A stretch of DNA of 64,000 bases from Cavia porcellus (GCF_034190915.1 NW_026947493.1:42526501-42590500), one strand, 5' to 3'; counted from the stretch's first letter, positions 36,990-48,427 are shown. The notes: generated by a model from the letters alone, not told the origin. Numbers and translations are program-made.

Positions 36990-38520
36990 AGAAAATTCCC
37001 ATTCATGCATATAAAGATTAGGAGATCTAATTTAAAATAATTTATGGGTAAAATAACATCACAATTAAAATTGCAAAATATTTAGGACCCTCTATTAAGA
37101 TGTGAGTCACAGTTAAAGTAGAACTTACAGGGAGACCTATAGAGTTAAATGCATATACTAGAAGACTGAAGCCAGCAATAAATTTTAAAAATGTTAATGA
37201 GCAAATTGAGTTTATCCCAGGAGCACAAGCTTCATTTAACATTAAGCACTCAATCAATCACATTTACAGATCAAAGGAAAAAAATAATTTCTTAATAGAT
37301 GCAGCAAAGCACTAGATAAGACTTAATATCCATTTACTAAGCAAATTAGTAACAGAAGAGAGATGCCAAGGCTATCCTATTTGATATCACACTGCAAGTC
37401 TTAAACAGGGCAGTCAGATAAGGGAAAATGTTCATAATATAAGAATTAGGAAAAAAACCCCAATAATTGTTTGAAGATTTTATGATTGCAAAAAATCCAA
37501 AATAAACCATAATAAAATTGAGAAGTGTGTAAAATAAAATATCGATATGTAAAAATTCTTATACCAGCAATGACTGATTAAGAAAAAATATAAATTTCAA
37601 TACCACAAAATATTAAGCTCTTATGAATAAATTTAGTGAAACAAATGTAGGAGCTAGATGATAAAAATTATAAAACTCTTAAGGGTCATTAAAAAATTTA
37701 AATATGTGAAAATACATAAATGTCAGTTTTCCAATTATAGAGGCAATGCAACTGCAATAAAATTCTCAACATGTATGTATGTGAGTGTGTATACAAAGAA
37801 ATAGGTTAACACTATATGGCCGTGTGGAGGACCCACAATACACAGAACTTTTGAGGAGCAGTATAGAAGAATTTGCCCTTTAAGATACTAAGCTACATTG
37901 TAAAGTATTGTGTCTAAGATCATTATATTTAAGTGCCCCAGCAATCATTACAAACAGTGGAACAAAACAGAAATCCAAGAAATCCAGGGAAGGCATTTGG
38001 TTTTTTAAGAAATAAATGTTTAAAAAGTTGGCTATAAGTGTTGGGCTATAAGCCTCCATATGAAAGGCAAAACTATAAAGATTCTTGAGTTATAAAGAGC
38101 TTATAGGACATTGTCTTCCTGAACACAGGGGAAGATTAATTAATTCAACTAAATTAAAATTAAGAATTACAATTCATCATAGAGCTGGACCTGGTGGTGC
38201 ATGCCTATAACCCCTGCACTTGGGAGGCCAAGGCAAAAGGATTATTGCAAATTCAAGACCAGGCTGGCTACAAAGTGAGCTAAAGGCCAGCCTGAACTGT
38301 ATAGTGAGATCCTGTCTTAAAAAGACAATAAATAAGAATTACTGTTCATCAACCAAGACCGTTAAAACCATTAAATAACAATGCCAACAAAGACCAAGAA
38401 TGGGAGAAGATATCTGCATTGTATAACATACAAAGGATTTATATATAACGCAGGTAGAATATGTATGTTTTGTTGTCTTTGAACATGGAATTCTCCTGCC
38501 TCAGCCTCCTAAGTGCTGGA
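36990..38520 (+). mobile_element. Old L1 ORF2 fragment with a B1 insertion
   Basis: Highly diverged ORF2 sequence is present: TTTATCCCAGGAGCACAAGC is the region before the RT core. CAAAACTATAAAGATTCTTG and AGAATGGGAGAAGATATCTG belong to the C-terminal part. Its frames are destroyed. A B1 SINE at 38157-38335 splits it. Part of this composite was copied to 42060-42650. Confidence 0.75.
38157..38335 (+). mobile_element. B1-type SINE inside old L1
   Basis: GAGCTGGACCTGGTGGTGCA at the 5' end, CACTTGGGAGGCCAAGGCAA, then GACCAGGCTGGCTACAAAGT. Flanking copies of TAAGAATTAC.. (38149 and 38331, followed by TTCATCA on both sides) form the target duplication. The insertion point interrupts L1 sequence, which dates it after the L1. 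Confidence 0.85.
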
Positions 38521-38552
38521 ATTATAGGCTGTGTCATTGTCCCTGGCTCAGA
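38475..38552 (-). mobile_element. B1 fragment, antisense
   Basis: ATTCTCCTGCCTCAGCCTCC followed by TAAGTGCTGGAATTATAGGC is the reverse complement of a B1 5' half. There is no flanking duplication. Confidence 0.65.
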
Positions 38553-38559
38553 ATATGTA

Positions 38560-40640
38560 GTTTTAAAAAATTATACAAATTAATTTTTAAAGCCAACTAA
38601 AAGTGTATAAGACTCAAATGCACTTAGAGGATAATCAAGTGACATCTGTAAGAATGCCAAATACCAGGATGGGTGGTATGCATGGGAAACTCATGTTTGT
38701 TTGTTTTTTAATATATTTTCATAGGGGTATTGTTGAGTTTAACAGTTCCCTGAGCTTCCACCATCATGACATTCCTTTCGATGTTCTGGGTCCATATTTG
38801 CAGCACTTGCCATACGTTGAGGGGTTACTGGTTTAGGGTTTATTTTCACCTGAAAACTCCGGTTTATGGCAGCTCCTTTTCTGTCACCAGTCTTCTTGCC
38901 GTCACAGCCAATTTTCTCTGGGAAGAATTTGACATGAGCCTGGATTTTGTTCTCTCACCTGCAGCTTGGGTCTATATTCTTTACAATAGGCATTGGTTCT
39001 GGCATAAGGATAGTTTTAAAGATTCTTAGATATGGTAAGAAATCATTTCTTTCCCTCACTCTACCTCTTTTTACCTTTTCCTCTTGAGAGATTGCAGCAG
39101 TAATAAAGTATGTGGCTGAAAGAGTTCAAAAAACAATCAGATAGTAATGGAAAAAAATCTTTGAAATTGCAGCAGAAAATACATGGAAAAAGCAGATGAA
39201 AACTACTTGAGTCCCCATGCAGCTATGACACTGCTATGCCATAATGGGACTTGCTTCCTTGAGGCCCAGAGGCTAAGATTCCCAAAGAAGTTGTCATAGC
39301 ACTAGATTTTGTGGCACTAGATTTGTCCAAGACTCAGGCCAACATGGTTGCAATCTGGCCTAAGGTGACTCAGAAACTGGTAGAAAGTAGCAAGTAGACC
39401 TGATCTGAAAGTAGATGAGGCAAGGAAGAGAACAGGCAAAGCATTGTAATTCTTAAAAGTATTCCACCGCCCCAAAACAGGTAGACCTTGGCACCTTAGA
39501 TAATCACAATTGCAAACCTCATGTTTATCTCTCTTTTCTGTCACTCATTGAATTCACAATGCATTTTAGTTGACAGTTGCCATTGGCTTTTAAAGTAGAA
39601 GTGAAGAACATTGGGTAGGACAGTATTTGTAATACTATTAGTTACAGCCACATCTGAGTAACAGATGACTGAAAGCATCAGTCATAGAATTAAAGCTCAC
39701 ATTCTGGCTAAGTATCATGTCATTTTTAAGTATAAAATTAGAAATGACAAGAAATACCTTTCAAATGATTAGGTCACTATTCAATTTAAATGTACTCTAA
39801 GCAATTCCTCAAACCCTAAGTTCCCCCTAGGTTTTCTACAGACAATCCTAAGAGGGTGGGACACTAAGCAAAAACCTCCTTGAGCAGTTGTGTGATTTGG
39901 GCAGCTGCCTCTGCTTGTCATCTTTCCCAAGGAGTCCTCAGAGCCAAGAGTATCTGCCAAGAGGAGTCAAAACACTGCTCACAATCAGGAATTGGATTTG
40001 TTACAGATGGAGGAGTTCCAGCCCTCTAAATCTGCCAACACCATTGTTAGAGGAGTGTGATAAATGGACTGAGCGCATCTGCTCTTGTGAGCTGACAGAG
40101 ATCCAAACAACTTTTTAAAATGACAGGAAGCCAGACTTCTTTGGCTAGGTCTTAGGTAGCATGTATAAGTCTACAACTGAGCCCTGAAAACAAGGAGCCG
40201 TGTGCAGAGAGGCATTTTCCAGGGATTTCTTTCCTTCAATGTATCAGTAACAACCCTTTCATTTGATTAGCCTAGATATATTATCTTTGGAACTATTAGG
40301 GAGGAAAGGTTGCGATTAGTATTCCAGGACATAGAATGAGAATTCCAATGATATTATGCTATTAAAACATGCTTTAAAATTACCTTTGGGTTTTTTAATG
40401 ATTATCATTGTATTGCTTTGGTTTGAGGGTCTTCCTTTCTGTTACCGCTACCCCTTGCCATTTTGAAAATGAGTCGTTTAAGGGAGCAACGTCTGAACTT
40501 TATTTAAGGGAACTTTATTTAGGCTTTTTCAGCTATTCGAGGAGAACATAAGGTGTCATTGGAACTTAAAATGCTTCGGGAAAATCATATAAGCAATATT
40601 AATATTTTTCATAATGAGCAAAAATAACTCCTATGATTCT
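38560..40640. other. Unassigned intron sequence
   Basis: No repeat family or gene is recognised. Open frames at 38603-38836, 38766-39029 and 39888-40118 lack domains. The only notable composition is ordinary AT-rich intron. Confidence 0.4.
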
Positions 40641-41175
40641 GCAGTAGCTGTAACAACTCTGGCCCATACTTTGGGCTTCTATTTCACTACCTCCATCTCC
40701 GATTTGGAAGTCCAATAGGCATTTCCAAATAGAACTCTTGGACCCCAGCAAAACAGTCTTTACTGTGAAAAAAAAATTCTTGCCATCTCATTAAACAGTA
40801 ATTTCTAACTTTCAATTGTTCAGGCCAAAACTTTGCTGCCATTCTCATTCTTTTTCTTTCCCACTCCACATTCAAACCATCAGCTATAACTCCAAATATA
40901 TATAGAATCCAACCACTTCTTGCTATATCCTCCACTGTCACACTGGTCTAAACCATTTTGCTCAGATCAGAACAATTTCCTAAGAAAGTCATCTCACTAT
41001 TTCCTTTGTCTTCTTCCAAAATCTCACAACTGCTCAACAAAGTAATTGCTTAGCGTCCCACTCTCTTAGGACCATTCTCAAACTAAAATCAGTTATGTTG
41101 CATTTCTCAAAACACCCTAAATGGTCTCCCATGTCATTGGGACTAAACACAAAATTCTTACAATGGCCTACTAAA
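40640..41175. repeat. Ancient mammalian interspersed repeat (family not named)
   Basis: The order TCTAACTTTC... ATATATAGAATCCAACCACT ... CTCACAACTGCTCAACAAAG ... ACAATGGCCTACTAAACTTC follows a repeat I recognise from many mammalian introns but cannot name with certainty. It is strongly diverged and non-coding. Confidence 0.5.
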
Positions 41176-41199
41176 CTTCTGCACGCCCTACTTTTAAAT

Positions 41200-41412
41200 A
41201 TAAGAAGCAGCATAGCAGTGGCTAAGGATATGTGGTCAGAGTCGGACTGCCTGTGTGTAAATCCAGGCTCTAATTTATTAGCTTTTTAAAAATTGGGCAA
41301 GGCAAGCTTAACTTCTTGGCATCTAAAGATTCTCATGGGTAAAATGAGACAATTGTACTAATTATCTCATATGGTGGTTATGAGAATTAATGAATTAATG
41401 TTTATAACATAC
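41200..41412 (+). mobile_element. MIR SINE, nearly full length
   Basis: The tRNA-like start AGCAGTGGCTAAGGATATGT, then GTCGGACTGCCTGTGTGTAA, the core, and GGTAAAATGAGACAATTGTA followed by GTGGTTATGAGAATTAATGA are all in MIR order. It is about 210 bp on the sense strand. Confidence 0.8.
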
Positions 41413-42059
41413 TTACTAGTAGTGATAGCATACAGTGAACTTTGTGAACATTTTAAAATGACAAAATAGGCATTTTTTTAGCTATTAGCAAAAGATCTCA
41501 TCCTAAATTTTGTGTATAAAATCAAGACATAGTGGTTTCATCTATAAGAACTTAGATTCAAAACACCTCTTAAAGAAAAAGATAAAAATATTTTAGTTAA
41601 GCAAATTTAAAGGAGCCATCATTATTTCCTGCAAAAAGTTCTGAAGCTCTAACCAGATATGTCCCTGATATCTTTTTAATGTATTTTATTAGTGCATATT
41701 AACTTCGTAAAGTACTAGATTTCAATGTGATATTATTACAGATGAATATAGTATGTTGTGATCATACCTATTTCCCCATCATAGTTTTAGTGATTTTATA
41801 TTTATTCTGAGTCAAGAGCTAGAATGGATTATATACCATGATTTATACTTTTAAATATATTAAAGCATATGTTTATACTTTTAAAACATACAGATGCTCA
41901 ACTATTTACTCAAATGTTTGTTAATGAAGAATAATTCAACTCTGAAAATAGATGTAAATTGTTATCATATGGATTCGTTTTCAAAATATACTATACATTT
42001 GTACTCTGCATCTGGAATTTTATTACTGCATTAATTGAGAGAAATTAATGGTATTAATT

Positions 42060-42650
42060 GAAACATTCTAAGGCAGGAGAATTCCATGTTCAAAGCCAAC
42101 AAAAAATACATATTCTACATGTGTGCATGACAGATATCTTCTCCCATTCTAGGCCTTTGTTGGCATTGTTATTTTCTTAATAGTATCTGTTGCAATGATC
42201 CTTCTGCCTCTGCCTTCCCAGTGCTAGGGTCTGGGGTTGCAGATGTGCATGACCACCGACTCCATGGTGAACTGTAATTCTTAAAGATTCATCATCAGAA
42301 ACAGTATAATGGAACAGAAATCCAAATAAGCCAGGAAAGGCATTGGTTTTTAAAAAATAAATGTTGTAAAAACAGTTGGCTATTCCTGTAAGTGTTGGGC
42401 CATAGGTTTCCATAAGAAAGGCAAAACTATAAAGATTTTTGAGTTATTAAGAGTTTATAGAACATTCTCTTCCTGAACACAGGGAGAGATTAATTAATTC
42501 AACTAAAATAAAATTAAGAATACAGTTGCAAGTTCGAGACTAGCCTGAGCTACAAAGTAAGCTCAAGGCCAGCCTGAATTTCATAGTGAGACCTTATCTC
42601 AAAAAGACAAAAAAAAAAAAAAAAAAAAAGAAAGAAAGAAAGAAAGAAAA
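42060..42650. repeat. Rearranged copy of the L1+B1 segment at 37935-38520, part inverted
   Basis: Bases 42060-42290 are the reverse complement of 38515-38336 followed by the 5' half of the B1 and its left flank. Bases 42290-42525 are a direct copy of 37935-38156. Bases 42528-42615 are a direct copy of the B1 3' half. Shared landmarks are AGATATCTTCTCCCATTCT (inverted) and AAGGCAAAACTATAAAGATT and ATTAATTAATTCAACTAAA (direct). The tail extends into a poly-A and GAAA microsatellite (42610-42655). Confidence 0.8.
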
Positions 42651-42659
42651 GAGAAAACA

Positions 42660-43765
42660 CAGAACACATACCATACCTATCAGCATCTGTTTTTTGATCC
42701 ATAGAGGAGAGACAGTCTTATACTCATAAGTAAATGTATACAGATTATTTGAAGTGGAAAGACTTGCTATTTGGAAAGAAGTCAAATGCACATGATGGGA
42801 TCAAAATATATGAAAAATATTTAAATTTTTAAAAATATTTTACAATAAAAGACACATTTCTAGGAATCTGTCAGAATACTCCCCCTCACTATGAACATAC
42901 TATTCTACCATTCTTGACAGTTTCTGAACCAGGTCTGGGAAGTCCGCTTTCATAAGTATCTTTATGAAATGTGATCAAAAATATGGTTGAATGCTGCTGC
43001 TGAGGGCCATCCAATGGAAATTCAGGCTTGTAATAACACTGACCATAAAATGTAAACCTTTTGAATCAATTGAAGAAAACAAGGCAGCCAAGATAGTACA
43101 ACTAAAGACCTGTAAGAGTATTCTTAGAACCCCGTCAGAAAGTAGCAAGAATGATGAGATAATTGTGTTTAAAGCAAGGGAGAATTTTTTGAGGGAAATT
43201 AATGGCAATTCATCTATATTTGTAATAAAATTTTAATCATACACTATATTTTACAATCATACTCCATATGTTTGAAAACAAGAGAAGTCATAGTATTTGT
43301 TCAGAAGCACAAAGGTGAGTTAAGCCTTCTAGGAGATTTGTGAAAAGTCATAATACAAGGAAATATACACGCAGTGTTTTTATTTTATACTCAAATTTAA
43401 CTTTTAAAATGTTACATGAAGTTCTACAATTCTGGAAAACTCTCCCAGTTCTACATGGAATTTGAATGTAAAGTAGACCAGTTGCTAGAGCTCTTTAAGT
43501 TCTCCTTATGTTGAGTACGCTACTGACCAGTTTACAGGTAAAGATGAAATTCACATATTTTCCATATAAAAGTGTTTCAGGCTCACAAATTATACAGTGA
43601 GAATTCCTCTGAAAACATGAGGGAAAAAAATAATACAATTTTCCCTTTACATTAGAAAGAGGCAGCACCATTTAATGAAAACTTAGTTAAATAACCACGA
43701 GGGTAAGACATTATTTCACAGCATCTGTATGAAGGATATATCTGCTTTTCTAAGACATCATTGTA
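42660..43765. other. Unassigned AT-rich intron sequence
   Basis: No repeat or gene is recognised. The 77- and 81-residue open frames at 42975-43236 lie on opposite strands of the same DNA and show no domain. Confidence 0.4.
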
Positions 43766-43769
43766 ATTT

Positions 43770-43920
43770 TTTAAAAATTTCTTTTAAAGAGAAGAAAAAA
43801 CCCAAAATTTCAAAACACATTAATTAGGGAGTAACAATGGTTAATGTGTTGCATATTGTTATCTTTAAATTAGTTACTCAGAGTACAAGATATCTGCATT
43901 TAATTGTCAAAAAAATGCTA
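43770..43920 (-). repeat. Single degraded 152-type unit, antisense
   Basis: GCATATTGTTATCTTTAAATTAGTTACTCAGAG parallels GCACATTGTTATCACGAAAATAGTTGCTCAGG at 1132-1162 in the same orientation, next to an AAAGAGAAGAAAAAACCC-type edge also seen at 878. Confidence 0.55.
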
Positions 43921-44537
43921 GCACAAACCTTTCTTTTCAATGAACTAAGAAAAATTAATATAACTATCATAACTATCTCATATGTATAATATAGAATATG
44001 AGATCAATGGAACTTAATATTTATTTAGTTTGTATTTCTTCTTCTAAGAAGCATGTATTCACCTCTAATGCCCATTTTCTTATTGGGTCTTTAAATTTGG
44101 GAAGTTTACACGAGTCTGATTTATTTCATTTATGAGTATTGTTTCAAATTGCATCAATTTACCTATAAAAGCCTCCAGTTCATCCTTCTTTATGGCTGAT
44201 TAGTACTCCATTGTATAAAAATACCACATCTTTTTTATCCATTCTTTGGTTGATGGGTATTTGGGTTGTTTCTAAGATCTAGTTATTGCAAATAATGCTG
44301 CTAAAAACATGGTCGAACATATATCACTATAGTACATTGTTTTTATTCTTCTAAGAAGATACCCAGAAGGGAAATAGCTGGGTCAAATGGAACCTCCAAT
44401 CCTAGTTTTCTGAGAAATCTCCACACTTAGTCTGTGTCTCTCAAATGGCCAATAATGTTGACCATTTTTTCATATTTATTTGCTGTTTTTTGTCTTCTTC
44501 TGAGGAGTGTATATTCATATCAGATGCCCATTTTTGG

Positions 44538-44608
44538 TACCGGAGATCGAACTCACAACCTTGTGCTTGCCAGGCTGGTGCTTACACTGATGAGCTAAAT
44601 CTCCGGCC
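44538..44608 (-). mobile_element. tRNA-like ID SINE, antisense, perfect 17-bp duplication, no long A tail
   Basis: The exact repeat CAGATGCCCATTTTTGG lies at 44521-44537 and 44609-44625. Between them TACCGGAGATCGAACTCACA and CTGATGAGCTAAATCTCCGG are the reverse complements of the SINE B- and A-box regions. The element's tail is essentially missing, with the five T of the duplicated site standing in its place. It lies within the antisense L1 ORF2. Confidence 0.9.
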
Positions 44609-45349
44609 CAGATGCCCATTTTTGGATTGGGTCTTTAACCTTGGGAGGTCCAATATTTCGAGCTCTTTATATGTTCTTGATAGTAATCATTTGAGGAACA
44701 GCTGACATTCCACATTATGAGTTGTGCTTTCACTCTGTTGGTGGTTTCTCTTGCTCTGCAAAAAGCCTTTTAATAAGATGAGATCCCAGCTTCCAGAAAG
44801 ATATAGAACAGTTAAGTAGCAGAGAAACAGCCTTTGAGAGAAACAGTCCAGATGCTGGAATATAGCATTGTGGGGAAGACAAGAAGGAAGGAAGCCAGTT
44901 CTCTGGACCCAGGAGGAACCTGAAGTGAGAATTGAAGCCCACAGAGGAAATAAAAAGGACACAAAATGAAGAAGAAGGGAGAAGGGAGTACCTGGCATTG
45001 CCTTCACCCAGAGTCAGATCCACTGTGTGAGAGAAGCTGTTGGAGCCTGGGGATGCACAGTCACAGTGATGGTGGTGGCTGGCAAGCCCAAATGCCTCTG
45101 CAAACAGACACAGTGGTGAAGGGGAGCTGTGGATGCAGAGAACTGCACTAGCTGTCAGTGAGTGCAGAGGGCTCAGTCCTATGGGAGAGAGCAATTGGCC
45201 AGGAACCATTTTGGAGTTGGGCAAGATAAGCCCAGAAGCAGAACTGTGGCCAGCTCCCTCCTGCAGTTGCTAGCTGGGAGCACATGGGGTGGAAACTGCT
45301 TGGACTGAGCGCTGCCCCTGTGTGCATTCCAACAGCCATCACAGAGGTT

Positions 45350-45375
45350 CCCTAATCCTAACCCTAACCCTAACC
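45350..45375 (+). repeat. Interstitial telomere-like CCCTAA repeats
   Basis: CCCTAA TCCTAA CCCTAA CCCTAA CC: four units with one mismatch, within the 5' UTR of the L1 derivative at 44790. The antisense read explains the LGLGLG-type open frame. Confidence 0.9.
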
Positions 45376-47280
45376 AGCTTGGCCTGGAGGTGGCAGCTGG
45401 CCCTGCCCCCACTGCTCACTCTGGCAGCCATCATCCTAGATCACTCTGCCAATAAGCAGCTAGGAGGCAGTGACCAGCCCCGCCCCTGAATGCACTCCAC
45501 CAGCTACCAGTGAGCCAAAGCAGGCTAGGAAAAGCAGCAGATAGCCCTGCACCAGAGCATCCAATGGTCACCATCAGATATCTGTAGCCAGCACTGGGTA
45601 GAAAAACCAGTCTCACTTCAGAAATTGTAGCCAATGTAGGAATTGCCTGGGACCCCACTACCGACTTGTCCAGAAGAACCCAGGAATATGTCAAGATGAA
45701 GAAGCAAAAGGCAGACTCTGGCTTCCAGCTCAAGCAGAGCTGGTCCAGAAGATGTAAACATGGAAGAGTTCAGGAGTCACACACTTGAAATTTCTGAAGT
45801 GATGGCAACTGAAGTAAAGAAACAACTTCATGAGACTATAAAAGAAATTAGAACAGAAATACTATCTCAGGTAAAAGAAGAAATGAAAAACTTAATGAAA
45901 GAATTGCTAAGCACCTCTACAGAGACATAGATGGAAGAATAGAGGAGCATAGGAAAATGAGGGAGACCTTGAATTAAGAATATAAAAAAGACTTAGAATA
46001 TGTGAAATAGATTCAAATAGATTACCAGGAATTTAAAAACTCCACTCAAAGCTGACAAAACACCTTGAAAGAAACTAAAGATAGGCTTTCAAACCTTGAA
46101 GACAGGTTTGCAGCTAGTGACCACAAAAGGAAAGATCTCTTTAACAAGGAACCAGGAAGTAACAATTCAATCACTGCAAGACAACCTAAAGAAATATAAC
46201 TTAAGAATAATAAATGTGAGTGAAAAAGCAGGGTCAACACAAATGACATTAAAAGTCTATTTACAGAAATATCAGAAAACTTCCCAAGCATAAGAAAAGG
46301 AAATGACATTCAGGTAAGTGAAGCATATAGAAGTCCAGCTAGCCATAACCAAAATAAATCTACACCCAGACATATAATATTCAAGATCCCAGAAATTCAA
46401 CACAAGAGTAGAATATTAAAAGCTTTTAGAGAAAAGAAACAGATAACTTATAAAGAAAAACCCATCAGAATTACGACAGGCTTCATAACACAAACCATCA
46501 AATCAAGAAGAGCTTAGAGTGAAGTATTTCAAGTCCTGAAAGAAAACAGATTCTAACCCAGACTGATGTACACTGTAAAACTGTCTTTCAAAATTAATGG
46601 AGAAACAGAGTACTTCCATGACAAAGAACAACTGAAGGAATTCACCAAACCAATCCAACAAAAAGTACTGAAGGACATTCTAGAGAGAGATAAAAATGAC
46701 CATGATTCCAGGAACTGCAGCAGAGGGGGCTCACCAAGTGGGGTAGACAATGGAATGAAGGGGAAATGTAGGCAATCAACAGCAGGAAAATAGCATGACA
46801 GAGATGAGGCAGAGAAGGTTGGCCATAATCACTAATATAGATGGTCTCAGTTTACCAATAAAAAGAATCACAGGCAGAGTGGATCAGGAGACAGGGTCCA
46901 TCAATATGCTTTATACAACACAGTTAACCTGAAAGTCAAAGGTGAGAGGACAATGCTCTATGGGAAAGAGAACCAGAAGGAAGTGGGGGTAGCCTGCCCA
47001 TCAGCTGCAAACTGGTTAAGAAAGTCATGGCAGTTTTACAATGGAAAACTACTCAGCTATAAAGAAAGATAACCTTGAGGTTCTTGTAGGTAAATGGATA
47101 CAGCTTGAGGTCATGCTCAGGGGTGAAGTGGTTCAGTCACACAGGTGAATAACGTATTGTCTCTCTAGTATAAAAAACTAAAGGAGGTAGCAGGATCCAA
47201 AATGCACAATACATATTGTGAAAGTGAAAGGGAAATGTATAAAAGAAAAGGCAGGGGCCATTGTTAATCTATTATTGTGA

Positions 47281-47810
47281 TTTGAAACCCATGTTGTTTT
47301 CATTTGTCCAGTTTAGTTTGGTTTTATTCTGTTTCAATTTATCTAATTTTATTATATTTGATAGCATGCACAGCTATTTCAAAGATAACAAAATATATTA
47401 TGGTAGCCATTGTTGATTTCCAATTAGCTCATTTTGAAGCCCTGTATTGCTTTCATTGGTTTGTTTTGACTGATTTTACTCTATTTTGTTTTGTTTAATT
47501 GTATCATGTCTGATGGTATAGTCAATTACTCTAAAGATAACAAGAGGCATTATGGTACCCACTTGGTTTTCCTGTTATTTTGTTTTGAAGTCCCCACTGT
47601 TTCCATTGTTTTGTTTTTAATGGTTTTATTCTGTACTGTTTTGTTCAATTTTATTATGTCTGATAATATGAGCAATTCTTTTGAAGATAACAAGAGGCAT
47701 TATGGTAGCCATTATTGATATCCTTGTATTTTGTTTTAAAGTCATGTAGTTTTCATCATTTTGTTTTGATTAATTGTATTCTGTTTCATTTTGTTTGGTT
47801 TATTTTATTC
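47281..47810 (+). repeat. Four-unit array with 151-152-bp period
   Basis: Anchors TTTGAAACCC (47281), TTTGAAGCCC (47433), TTTGAAGTCC (47584) and TTTAAAGTCA (47735) are 152, 151 and 151 bases apart. Each unit continues with a TTTTGTTTTGACTGATT-like stretch and GATAACAAGAGGCATTATGG. This is the clearest copy of the array in the window. Confidence 0.88.
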
Positions 47811-48427
47811 AAAATAAAATTAAATAAATAAAAATAATTTTTAAAAATACATGTGATCCCAATTGTTGACTTTTTGTTATAGTTCCGTGTGATCAGAATT
47901 TTATTCATAAAGTCATTGCCTGCATAAATGTCTTTAAGAGTTTTACCTATTTTATCTTCTGGTAGAGTTAATGTTTCTGGTTTAATATTTATACCTTTGG
48001 TCCAATCTGAATTTAGTTCAGTACATGGTGAAAAGATAATCTTTGGCATGTGTAGAGCCAGTTTTCCAGCACCATTTATTAAAGAGGATATCTTTCTGCC
48101 AGTGAATGTGTTTGGCACCTTTGTCAATGATAAGATTGGCTTAGTATGTCTGGAGTTGTTTCTGCATTTTCTAATGTGTTCCATTGATCCTTGGGTCTGT
48201 TTTTTTTTTCATTACCATGATATTTTTATCACAGTAGCTTTATAGTATAATTTGACGCCAGGTATTATGATGTGCCATGTCTTGTCTTTGTTGCTCATAA
48301 TTTCCTTTGATATTTTAGGTCTCTTTTGTTTCCAGATGAATTTTAGAGTTGTTTTCTCTAATTCTATGAGACACATCATTGTAATTTTTGTCAAATAATT
48401 TCCCCCCATTATTTTCTATTTTAAAAG

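Larger units (their letters stand above)
44790..47850 (+). mobile_element. ORF2-deleted L1 derivative with 152-bp array, nested in antisense L1
   Basis: It is flanked by imperfect target copies ATGAGATCCCAGCTT (44778-44792) and ATGTGATCCCAATTG (47851-47865), both part of the interrupted antisense L1. The order is a 5' UTR (44790-45755, including a telomere-like stretch), ORF1 remnant (45755-46680, coiled coil then FKINGETEYFHDKEQLKEF near the end), a linker with GATTCCAGGAACTGCAGCAG, and about 150 bp of ORF2 start. That is fused to the ORF2 end and 3' UTR (from about 47000), then four tandem 152-bp units (47281-47810) and an A-rich tail. The reading frames are broken. Confidence 0.8.
43770..48400 (-). 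mobile_element. Antisense L1 split by a sense-strand insertion
   Basis: Antisense ORF2 sequence covers 44105-44778 (3' end; TTCTTTATGGCTGATTAGTA is the antisense stop-proximal motif) and resumes at 47851-48400. There the minus strand reads LKFIWKQKRPKISKEIMSNK and KLYYKATVIKISW, typical of the ORF2 C-terminal region. Between them sits the element 44790-47850. A short 3' UTR unit of the 152-bp type lies at 43770-43920. A 75-bp piece at 44033-44105 duplicates sequence found at 44483-44650, so the 3' part is rearranged. Confidence 0.75.
7468..48427 (+). other. DNAJC5B: DNAJC5B intron 1 (about 41 kb)
   Basis: Donor CAG|GTACTG is at 7468 and the acceptor TTTTAAAAG ends at 48427. The intron interrupts the arginine codon 40 (AG|A) in J-domain helix II. 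It is filled with LINE and SINE insertions in both orientations, listed separately. No internal coding exon was found. Confidence 0.9.

Noticed and set aside
45289..45489. Repetitive LTLTLT / LGLGLG peptides as a possible repeat protein
   Set aside because: They are simply the translation of CCCTAA telomere-like repeats in a retroelement leader.
48227..48427. Open frame running from upstream straight into exon 2 of DNAJC5B
   Set aside because: Upstream sequence is antisense L1. The protein match to the family begins exactly at 48428 after an AG, with the correct phase from exon 1.
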